In this document: positions 33,686 to 39,477 of the stretch, in pieces
Layout of the letters: every line of letters begins with the position of its first letter
Numbering within the stretch: position 1 is the first letter of the stretch
NCBI GenBank assembly: GCA_945865695.1
Contig: CAMBFX010000010.1
Location: 1 to 39,477, forward strand
Direction of reading: 5' to 3'
Source of the DNA: Chryseobacterium gleum
GTDB lineage: Bacteria; Bacteroidota; Bacteroidia; Flavobacteriales_D; UBA2798
DNA: 39,477 nucleotides
The notes under the pieces: generated by a model
Seen by the model: only the letters and a program-made list of their open reading frames with translations
What the model was told of the DNA's origin: nothing
The model's database searches: none
Made by a program: the position numbers and the translations under genes

Positions 33686-34962
33686 TAATACGGATATTTA
33701 TTTTTCCATCTAATTTTCAAAAATTCCCTCAACTCTTCTTCTCTTTTATTTTTTCCTGGATCATAAAATATTTCACCACTAATTTCATCTGGTAAATATT
33801 CTTGCAGGGCAAAATTTCCAGGGTTGTCATGGGCATAATTGTATTTTTCACCGTAACCCAATTGTTCCATTAATTTAGTTGGTGCATTTCTTAAATGAAT
33901 GGGCACTGGTAGATTTGGTTTTTTTGAAACCATTTCTTGTGCTTTTCCTATGGCTAAGTAGGAAGCATTGCTTTTTGTTGATGTAGCTAAATAAATGGCA
34001 CATTGTGAAAGAATAATTCTTGATTCAGGCCAGCCAATTACATTCACTGCTTGAAAAGTATTATTGGCAATTACTAATGCGGTTGGGTTAGCATTTCCAA
34101 TATCTTCAGAGGCTAAAATCAACATTCTTCTCGCAATAAAAGAAGGGTCTTCTCCTCCTTCAACCATTCTTGCCAACCAATAAACGGCTGCATTTGGATC
34201 ACTACCTCGGATGGATTTAATAAAAGCAGAAATAATATCGTAATGTTGTTCTCCTCCTTTATCATACATCGATAAATTTTGTTGAACCGAAGAAGTAACT
34301 AATTCATTCGTAATTTCAATTTTACTTCCGCTGGTCATATTCACTACCAACTCCAAAGTATTCAATAATTTTCTTGCATCTCCACCTGATAATGCCAATA
34401 GAGCGTCTGTTTCTTGTAATGTAATTTTTTTTTGTTTTAAATATTCATCAGTAGAAATTGCCTTATGTAATAATAGCAACAACTCTTCTTTCTCCAATGG
34501 TTTTAAAACATATACTTGACATCTGGAAAGTAAAGCAGAAATCACTTCGAAAGAAGGATTTTCAGTCGTTGCTCCAATGATGGTGATAATTCCTTTTTCA
34601 ACTGCTCCTAATAAAGAATCTTGTTGTGATTTGGAGAAACGATGAATTTCATCAATGAATAATACTGCATTTTTCCCAAACATTCCTTGCGATTTTGCCG
34701 AGTCAATTACCTCACGTAATTCTTTTACACCCGAATTAATAGCACTTAAATTAAAAAATGGGCGATCTAATAAAGATGTAATGAGGGTTGCTAGAGTAGT
34801 TTTTCCAACTCCAGGCGGTCCCCACAAAATCATCGAAGGTAAATTTCCTGATTCAATTACTTTTCTCAAAACTGCACCTTCACCCACTAAATGAGATTGC
34901 CCCGCATAATCATTAAGATTTCGAGGACGCATTCTTTCTGCCAAAGGTGAAAATTGACTCAT
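33685..34962 (-). CDS. rarA: Replication-associated recombination protein A (MgsA/RarA AAA+ ATPase)
   Basis: A 425-residue AAA+ ATPase of the clamp-loader class that acts at stalled replication forks, relative of eukaryotic WRNIP1/Mgs1. Opening MSQFSPLAERMRPRNLNDYA is typical. Walker A is GPPGVGKTT (48-56), Walker B LFIDEIHRFSKSQQDSLL (DEIH 104-107), sensor 1 IIGATTENPSFEV and the Ser/Arg finger ALLSRCQVY. The C-terminal tetramerisation domain (about 235-425) has KSIRGSDPNAAVYWLARMVE and GEDPSFIARRML. First gene of the rarA-acyP-msrA operon, divergent from the epimerase gene. Confidence 0.96.
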   Translation of the reverse strand: MSQFSPLAERMRPRNLNDYAGQSHLVGEGAVLRKVIESGNLPSMILWGPPGVGKTTLATLITSLLDRPFFNLSAINSGVKELREVIDSAKSQGMFGKNAVLFIDEIHRFSKSQQDSLLGAVEKGIITIIGATTENPSFEVISALLSRCQVYVLKPLEKEELLLLLHKAISTDEYLKQKKITLQETDALLALSGGDARKLLNTLELVVNMTSGSKIEITNELVTSSVQQNLSMYDKGGEQHYDIISAFIKSIRGSDPNAAVYWLARMVEGGEDPSFIARRMLILASEDIGNANPTALVIANNTFQAVNVIGWPESRIILSQCAIYLATSTKSNASYLAIGKAQEMVSKKPNLPVPIHLRNAPTKLMEQLGYGEKYNYAHDNPGNFALQEYLPDEISGEIFYDPGKNKREEELREFLKIRWKNKYPY

Positions 34963-35066
34963 CAGTTCAAAGATACGTAATGAATTTGTAAGAAAATCCG
35001 TTAAATTTTGAGATTAATATTTGCAGAACAGAAATTAACTTAGAAATTTGACATCAAATTACTTAC

Positions 35067-35987
35067 ATGCGCATATTAATTACAGGAGGAGCAGGATATA
35101 TCGGAACAGAATTGACTTACGAATTATCTAAAAGAAATGAAGTTTCTGAAATTATCATTTATGATAATCTTAGTCGCGGGAATTACAATTTATTTATTGG
35201 TCAAACTAAACTGAATAAAGTAAAATTTGTTCAAGGTGATTTATTAGACACTAGAAAATTAAAAAAGAATTTAAAAGATGTTGATGTTGTCATTCATCTT
35301 GCCGCAATAGTAACAACTCCTTTTTCCGATCAAAATCCTCATCTTTTCGAACAAGTGAATCATTGGGGTACAGCAGAATTGGTTTATGCGATTGAAGAAA
35401 GTAATGTGAAGAAATTTATATACACGAGTAGCGTTTCTGTTTATGGCGCTTCTAAAGAAGAAGTGGATATTGATACACCCATAAATCCCCAAACATTTTA
35501 TGGAATTTCAAAAATGAGAGGCGAGGAGCATGTGCATCGAATAATTAATAAAGTTCCAAGCTATATTTTACGATTAGGAAATGTTTATGGTTATAGTAAA
35601 AGTATGCGTTTTGATGCAGTAATCAATAGATTTATGTTTGATGCGCATTTTAAAAATCGAATAACTATAAATGGTAGTGGCGAACAATTTCGATCATTTA
35701 TTCATGTAGATAAAACGGCAAATTTATTAGCGAATATTTCAGTTTCGGATAAATTGAAAGCAGGTAGATATGATTTAGTAGAAGATAATTTGTCAGTGAA
35801 TTATATTGCTGATCGGTTAAAAGATTTATACCCTGAATTAGAAATGATTTTTGTAAATCAACACATGAACTTGCGTGATTTGAGAGTAAAACCTAATCAT
35901 TCGGTTAATGAATTATTTGATATAAAAGTTAGATCTTTATTGGAAGTTCTAGCTGAATTTAAGAAAAATTTTACTTTCAATTCTTAG
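35067..35987 (+). CDS. NAD-dependent epimerase/dehydratase (extended SDR)
   Basis: A 306-residue extended short-chain dehydrogenase acting on a nucleotide sugar. The NAD site is ILITGGAGYIGTEL (3-16). The catalytic residues are Ser121/Ser122 (YTSSVSVYG), Tyr145 and Lys149 (FYGISKMRGEE). The C-terminal substrate domain has SFIHVDKTANLL and INGSGEQFRS, as in UDP-sugar epimerases. Candidate activities are UDP-glucose 4-epimerase or a related 4- or 2-epimerase; sequence alone does not decide. Single gene ending in a strong bidirectional terminator shared with the HU gene. An AATATTTG near-match to the -7 box is at 35016-35023. Confidence 0.88.
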   Translation: MRILITGGAGYIGTELTYELSKRNEVSEIIIYDNLSRGNYNLFIGQTKLNKVKFVQGDLLDTRKLKKNLKDVDVVIHLAAIVTTPFSDQNPHLFEQVNHWGTAELVYAIEESNVKKFIYTSSVSVYGASKEEVDIDTPINPQTFYGISKMRGEEHVHRIINKVPSYILRLGNVYGYSKSMRFDAVINRFMFDAHFKNRITINGSGEQFRSFIHVDKTANLLANISVSDKLKAGRYDLVEDNLSVNYIADRLKDLYPELEMIFVNQHMNLRDLRVKPNHSVNELFDIKVRSLLEVLAEFKKNFTFNS

Positions 35988-36021
35988 AATAATAATTTCT
36001 CTAACTAATAGTCTTAAAACA

Positions 36022-36051
36022 AAAAAACCTGACTTTTAAATCAGGTTTTTT
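36022..36051. terminator. Bidirectional terminator between epimerase and HU genes
   Basis: Perfect 11-bp stem AAAAAACCTGA (36022-36032) with TCAGGTTTTTT (36041-36051) and an 8-nt loop, placed between converging genes that end at 35987 and 36069. T tracts occur on both strands. Confidence 0.92.
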
Positions 36052-36068
36052 AATAAAGAAAAAATTTA

Positions 36069-36341
36069 TTACTTAATTTTCTCAGCAAGTTCAGCACCCG
36101 CTTTGAATTTTACAACTCTCTTAGCATCTATTTTAATTTCTTTTCCAGTTTGTGGGTTACGTCCTTTACGAGCAGCGCGATCAGCAGCAATGAAAGTTCC
36201 AAATCCAACTAATGCAACTCTTTCACCTTTTTTAAGTGCGTTTGTTGTAGTTCCGATAAATCCTTCAACAGCTCTTTTTGCATCTGCTTTAGAAAGACCC
36301 GATTCAATGGCGATAGCATCAATTAATTCCGCTTTGTTCAT
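36069..36341 (-). CDS. HU-family nucleoid DNA-binding protein
   Basis: A 90-residue HU-type protein that dimerises, bends DNA and compacts the nucleoid. MNKAELIDAIAIESGLSKAD and RVALVGFGTFIAADRAARKG are family signatures. The intercalating arm has GRNPQTGKEI with the key proline at about residue 63, and the end is VVKFKAGAELAEKI. Length is exact for HU. HU and IHF share this fold; the sequence reads as HU. Strong promoter (TTG-N19-TATATTTG) as expected for an abundant protein, and a bidirectional terminator. Confidence 0.96.
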   Translation of the reverse strand: MNKAELIDAIAIESGLSKADAKRAVEGFIGTTTNALKKGERVALVGFGTFIAADRAARKGRNPQTGKEIKIDAKRVVKFKAGAELAEKIK

Positions 36342-36379
36342 GTTTTAAAATTTAATGATTAATGAATATTTTATTGTCG

Positions 36380-36409
36380 CAAATATAGACTAGGGTTTTT
36401 TGCATCCAA
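36380..36409 (-). promoter_or_regulatory. Bacteroidota-type promoter of the HU gene
   Basis: Minus strand: TTG (36409-36407), exactly 19 bp, then TATATTTG (36387-36380). The leader to the ATG at 36341 is about 35 nt. Best consensus match in the window together with rplU. Confidence 0.85.
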
Positions 36410-36510
36410 CTATTTTGGTAAGAAAAATTTTTTTCTTGTTGAAAAATCATATAAAACTGTTGATAACCCTTCGGTAAACCCTTGTCAATTGCGGGTTTTA
36501 GAGGTTTTTA

Positions 36511-36909
36511 CTAGTTTTTTAAATAAGGTACTCGATCGGTTCCATCAAATTCTGGAGCTTGTATCGAAATTACTTTCAAAGGTTTTTCACTCGTTACTTT
36601 TACTTCATGAAATGTATTGGCTGGAATAAAAATTAAATCACCCGCTTTTATTTCTTTGGTAATTGCACCTAATGTCATTATTCCTTCTCCCTCTAGAATT
36701 AGCACATTTTCTGAATGATATTGATGTTTATGAAGAGGAACATTTTCCTTTATGAAAATAACGAATGTACTTACCAATGAATCACCTGCGATTTTTTGAA
36801 CATATATATTCGTAAAATCACTTGGTGGAGTTAAACTATCTTTTGAAATTATAATTTGTGAATAAACCGACATCGGTAGAAGAAAAATCAACAATAAAAT
36901 ACATTTCAT
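36511..36909 (-). CDS. Exported cupin-domain protein
   Basis: A single-domain cupin (132 residues from the chosen start). MKCILLLIFLLPMSVYSQ is a signal peptide, so the mature protein is periplasmic or secreted. I chose Met at 36909 over the in-frame ATG at 36936 because the signal peptide begins there. The cupin motifs are PLHKHQYHSENVLILEGEG (motif 1, metal-binding His and Glu) and AGDLIFIPANTFHEVKV (motif 2 with His). The fold is common to many binding proteins and enzymes, and the ligand cannot be deduced. Single gene, divergent from mscL. Confidence 0.8.
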   Translation of the reverse strand: MKCILLLIFLLPMSVYSQIIISKDSLTPPSDFTNIYVQKIAGDSLVSTFVIFIKENVPLHKHQYHSENVLILEGEGIMTLGAITKEIKAGDLIFIPANTFHEVKVTSEKPLKVISIQAPEFDGTDRVPYLKN

Positions 36910-36978
36910 AGGACTTAATTTGTTACTAAAATACAATACTTCGTTTCAATCAGCTAATATTTATATCAGTTTAGAGTA

Positions 36979-36986
36979 TATATTTG
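36979..36986 (+). promoter_or_regulatory. -7 box of the mscL operon
   Basis: TATATTTG matches TAnnTTTG, 22 bp before the mscL ATG at 37009. No good -33 TTG found at 19-21 bp. Confidence 0.55.
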
Positions 36987-37008
36987 TGAACTAAAAATAA
37001 AAACAAAT

Positions 37009-37383
37009 ATGAATAAGACATTAAATGAATTCAAAGCTTTCGCCATGCGCGGAAATGTAATCGATTTAGCAGTGGGTATTGTAATTGGAACAGCTTTCCA
37101 TACCATTATCTCGGCATTGGTGGTAAATATTCTTATGCCATTATTAGGCATTATTACTGGAGGTAATAATCTTTCTTCTTTATCTTTTTCAGTGAATAGT
37201 GCCACCGTACAATATGGTGTTTTTCTTCAAGCTATTCTTGATTTTGTTTTAGTGGCGTTCGCTTTATTTATGGCAATTAAAGCCATTAATAAATTTAAAA
37301 AGGAAGAAGAAGCAGCTGCTCCAGCGGCTCCAACTAAGCAAGAAGTTTTATTAGGTGAGATTCGTGACCTTTTGAAAAAATAA
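37009..37383 (+). CDS. mscL: Large-conductance mechanosensitive channel
   Basis: A 124-residue inner-membrane channel that opens under high membrane tension to release solutes during osmotic downshock. N-terminal amphipathic helix and TM1 are EFKAFAMRGNVIDLAVGIVI (5-24) continuing to ISALVVNILMPLLG; TM2 is about 68-90 (GVFLQAILDFVLVAFALFMA). The C-terminal helix has an Ala/Pro linker (EEEAAAPAAPTKQEV) then the bundle-forming LLGEIRDLLKK. First gene of a three-gene unit with an M16 peptidase and an O-methyltransferase, 4 bp before the peptidase start. Confidence 0.97.
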   Translation: MNKTLNEFKAFAMRGNVIDLAVGIVIGTAFHTIISALVVNILMPLLGIITGGNNLSSLSFSVNSATVQYGVFLQAILDFVLVAFALFMAIKAINKFKKEEEAAAPAAPTKQEVLLGEIRDLLKK

Positions 37384-37387
37384 TTTC

Positions 37388-38620
37388 TTGAAAGAACAAC
37401 ATACTTTTACATTATCAAATGGACTGCGGGTGGTTTATACAGCCGTAGCACATTCTGCTATCGGACATTGTGCACTTTTAATTGCAAGTGGAACTCGTGA
37501 CGAAGAAAAAGGCAAAGAAGGAATGGCTCATTTTATTGAGCATTGCCTTTTTAAAGGAACAAAAAAACGTTCTGCTCTTCAAGTTATTTCTTCCATTGAT
37601 TCTGTAGGTGGTGAATTAAATGCGTATACTTCAAAAGAAGAAACTTGTATATATGCCAGCTTCCATAAAGATTTTACCGATCGTGCTTATGATTTGGTAA
37701 GTGATATTGTTTTTCATTCTGTTTTCCCTGCCAATGAAGTGAAAAAGGAAAAAGGTGTGGTTATTGACGAAATTCATTCTTATGAAGATTCTCCAGCCGA
37801 AATGGTTTATGATTTATTCGAAGAAAAATTATTTGCAGGAAATCCACTCGGACATAACGTATTGGGTACAGTAAAAAGTGTTACGGATTTTACGATTAAA
37901 GATTTAAAAGAATACATCGAAAAAAAATATACAATAGAAAGAATGGTGCTAAGTCTTTCAGCTGATTTACCCTTGGAAAAAATTATTATTAAAGCAGAGA
38001 AATATTTTGGGAAATATAAAAATCATCACAAAAATCCCAATAGAAAGTCTCCTGCAAAGAATAAAATATTTACGACCACTCTAGAAAAAGATACTCATCA
38101 AAATCATACAGTCATTGGTGGGCATGCTCCATCTTATCATGATAATTTAAGGTTACCTTTTGTTTTATTGAATAATATTTTAGGCGGCCATGCCATGAAT
38201 TCTCGTTTAAATTTGGCTTTAAGGGAAAAGTATGGTTATGCCTATACAGTTGAATCTGCTTATTCTCCTTTTTCTGATTGTGGAAACTTTGCAATTTACT
38301 TTGGTACCGATAAAAAGAACAATGATAAATGTATTTCTTTAGTTCAAAAAGAATTGAAGAAATTGAAGGAAGTGAAACTTTCCAAGCGTCAATTAGATTT
38401 AGCGAAAATTCAAATCAAAGGTCATTTAGCTCTATCCGATGAGAATCGTGCCAATAAAGTGATTGGTTTGGCAAAAACTTTTTCCGTATTCAATAAAGTT
38501 TATACTTATCAAGATGCTTGCAATCGTATTGATAAAATTACTGCCGATGAAATGATGGATGCTGCCAATAAATATTATGACGATAAGAATATTTCTACTT
38601 TGATTTTTAATAGCAAGTAA
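37388..38620 (+). CDS. M16 family zinc metallopeptidase, TTG start
   Basis: A 410-residue pitrilysin-type peptidase of the single-chain small M16B kind. The inverted zinc motif is HFIEH (48-52) with the distal ligand Glu128 in VVIDEIHSYEDSP. The second, non-catalytic half carries the R-Y pair region GGHAMNSRLNLALREKYGYA. No signal peptide, so cytoplasmic. The start is TTG at 37388: an in-frame TGA lies just upstream, no ATG is available, and KEQHTFTLSNGLRVVY is the expected beginning. Four bp after mscL and 2 bp before the methyltransferase. Likely degrades peptides or processes a small protein; substrate unknown. Confidence 0.92.
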   Translation: MKEQHTFTLSNGLRVVYTAVAHSAIGHCALLIASGTRDEEKGKEGMAHFIEHCLFKGTKKRSALQVISSIDSVGGELNAYTSKEETCIYASFHKDFTDRAYDLVSDIVFHSVFPANEVKKEKGVVIDEIHSYEDSPAEMVYDLFEEKLFAGNPLGHNVLGTVKSVTDFTIKDLKEYIEKKYTIERMVLSLSADLPLEKIIIKAEKYFGKYKNHHKNPNRKSPAKNKIFTTTLEKDTHQNHTVIGGHAPSYHDNLRLPFVLLNNILGGHAMNSRLNLALREKYGYAYTVESAYSPFSDCGNFAIYFGTDKKNNDKCISLVQKELKKLKEVKLSKRQLDLAKIQIKGHLALSDENRANKVIGLAKTFSVFNKVYTYQDACNRIDKITADEMMDAANKYYDDKNISTLIFNSK

Positions 38621-38622
38621 TT

Positions 38623-39267
38623 ATGGAATTTTTACCTAAGGAAATTGATAATTACGTGACGGCACATACTTCACCTGAGTCAGAATTATTGAATCAACTC
38701 AATCGCGAAACACATTTGAAAGTGTTGATGCCAAGAATGCTTTCCGGTCATATTCAAGGTAAAATCATTTCTACTTTTTCACATATGATAAAGCCAAAGC
38801 GAGTATTAGAAATCGGAACATACACCGGTTATTCTGCTTTATGCTGGGCAGAAGGATTAACAGAAGATGGTAAAATTATTACCATTGATAATAATGTTGA
38901 ATTAGAAAAAATGTGTCGAGATTATTTTTCAAAATCGCCTCATTATTCTAAAATCGATTTTCGAATTGCCAATGCAATGGAATTAATCCCAACGCTAGAT
39001 GAAAAATGGGATATCGTTTTCATTGATGCTGATAAACACAATTACCTAAATTATTTTGATATGGTGATTGGAAACATGAATAAAGGCGGATTTATCATTG
39101 CTGATAATGTTCTCTGGAGTGGCAAAATTTTAGTTGAATTGGATAAAATGGATAAAGACACTCGAGCGCTTTACGATTACAATAACAAAGTGATGAACGA
39201 CCCAAGAGTAGAACCTGTTTTGTTTCCTGTGAGAGATGGAATGATGGTTTGTAGGATGAAAAATTAA
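38623..39267 (+). CDS. Cation-dependent O-methyltransferase (caffeoyl-CoA OMT-like)
   Basis: A 214-residue SAM-dependent methyltransferase. SAM motif I is VLEIGTYTGYSALCWAE (61-77). The metal site is Asp135 (VFIDADKHNY) with Asp161 and Asn162 (IIADNVLW), conserved in the O-methyltransferase 3 family (catechol or caffeoyl-CoA type, also YrrM-like enzymes that modify tRNA uridine). Either a small catechol-type substrate or tRNA hydroxyuridine is possible. Last gene of the mscL operon. A heptamer repeat begins right after its stop. Confidence 0.9.
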   Translation: MEFLPKEIDNYVTAHTSPESELLNQLNRETHLKVLMPRMLSGHIQGKIISTFSHMIKPKRVLEIGTYTGYSALCWAEGLTEDGKIITIDNNVELEKMCRDYFSKSPHYSKIDFRIANAMELIPTLDEKWDIVFIDADKHNYLNYFDMVIGNMNKGGFIIADNVLWSGKILVELDKMDKDTRALYDYNNKVMNDPRVEPVLFPVRDGMMVCRMKN

Positions 39268-39269
39268 AT

Positions 39270-39354
39270 GTTTAAAGTTTAAGGTTTAAGGTTGCTTTCA
39301 GTGAAGTACATTTACGTTATGGTCTTCTAAAACTTTAAACCTTGAACTTTGAAC
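39270..39354. repeat. Heptamer inverted repeat (GTTYAAR family), copy 3
   Basis: Left arm GTTTAAA, GTTTAAG, GTTTAAG (39270-39290) followed by GTTGCTTT, the same flank as after the array at 10185-10282. Right arm TTTAAAC, CTTGAAC, TTTGAAC (39334-39354). The TTTG of the last unit is at the -33 position relative to the next -7 box. Confidence 0.8.
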
Positions 39355-39380
39355 AAATAAGCTACTTCTCCTTATATTTG
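39348..39380 (+). promoter_or_regulatory. Promoter of the last gene, -7 box 4 nt before the ATG
   Basis: TTTG (39348-39351, inside the heptamer repeat), a 21-bp spacer, then TATATTTG (39373-39380). The ATG at 39385 follows after 4 nt, so the transcript would be leaderless or nearly so. Confidence 0.55.
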
Positions 39381-39384
39381 TAAT

Positions 39385-39477
39385 ATGACACTTAAGTTCA
39401 CCGACCTCTCCAAATTCCGTAACGACTGGTACAATCCGGGTAATCGTTTCAAAAGATCATTTTGGTTTTTGGTGAAT
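39385..39477 (+). CDS. Probable WcaF-type acetyltransferase, 5' fragment
   Basis: Only the first 31 codons are in the window. The protein starts MTLKFTDLSKFRNDWYNPGN and continues with a basic and aromatic stretch (RFKRSFWFLVN). The W-Y-x-P-G-x-x-x-K-R-x-x-W-F pattern is the N-terminus I associate with putative colanic-acid acetyltransferases of the WcaF type, left-handed beta-helix enzymes that acetylate surface polysaccharide. The catalytic repeat region is beyond the window, so this is tentative. A promoter box lies 4 nt before the ATG. Confidence 0.5.
   Translation, partial: MTLKFTDLSKFRNDWYNPGNRFKRSFWFLVN

Noticed and set aside
36910-36936. Upstream ATG (36936) as start of the cupin protein
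   Set aside because: It adds nine polar residues before an otherwise typical signal peptide that begins at Met 36909.

Overview
The window is an AT-rich piece of a Bacteroidota chromosome, most likely Flavobacteriales or a close relative. The evidence is: type IX secretion (T9SS) sorting domains, a PorP/SprF protein, a TonB receptor with a carboxypeptidase-like N-domain, many LxxC lipoproteins, almost no Shine-Dalgarno sequences, and promoters of the Bacteroidota form TTG-N19/20-TAnnTTTG (clearest before rplU, the HU gene and mnmD). No rRNA, tRNA, CRISPR array, phage or transposase gene was recognised. It reads as core chromosome with a few surface-related accessory genes.

Layout. 1-7079 (mostly minus): CTP synthase pyrG (cut by the window edge), a TonB-dependent receptor, a secreted peptidylarginine/agmatine-deiminase-family enzyme with a T9SS tail, and mnmD. 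7080-9506: a possible 24-residue membrane peptide, a lipoprotein that is little more than a T9SS type B sorting domain, and tail-to-tail with it a PorP/SprF protein; the following gap is rich in inverted repeats. 9507-16871 (minus): an orphan OmpR-type response regulator, then a compact five-gene operon (membrane-anchored MutS-like ATPase, polytopic membrane protein, GT9 and GT4 glycosyltransferases, conserved membrane protein) that looks like surface glycan assembly. 17053-24391: purL, gyrB, two small lipoproteins, an EamA transporter and rplU-rpmA. 24516-31441 (plus): serS overlapping a lipoprotein and a TPR protein, a broken exported gene, a DUF4286 protein, rsmA, mgtE and a small membrane protein. 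31675-39477: a 2-hydroxyacid dehydrogenase, the minus-strand rarA-acyP-msrA operon, a sugar epimerase, HU, a cupin, the mscL-M16 peptidase-O-methyltransferase operon and the start of a probable WcaF-type acetyltransferase.

The least ordinary layer is the intergenic DNA. Several unrelated families of short repeats and inverted repeats occupy gene boundaries, and some reach into genes. Fourteen uninterrupted heptamers GTTYAAD end inside the first two codons of the response regulator, which has a TTG start. Octamer arrays of form CANCAAAT end in the same phase on the ATG of two unrelated genes. A 21-bp in-frame repeat forms the core of the PorP/SprF signal peptide. The other notable items are the sorting-domain lipoprotein/PorP-SprF pair, the PPAD-like enzyme, the membrane-anchored MutS homologue and candidate leaderless promoters. 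All functional calls are by eye from sequence and family knowledge; no search was run.
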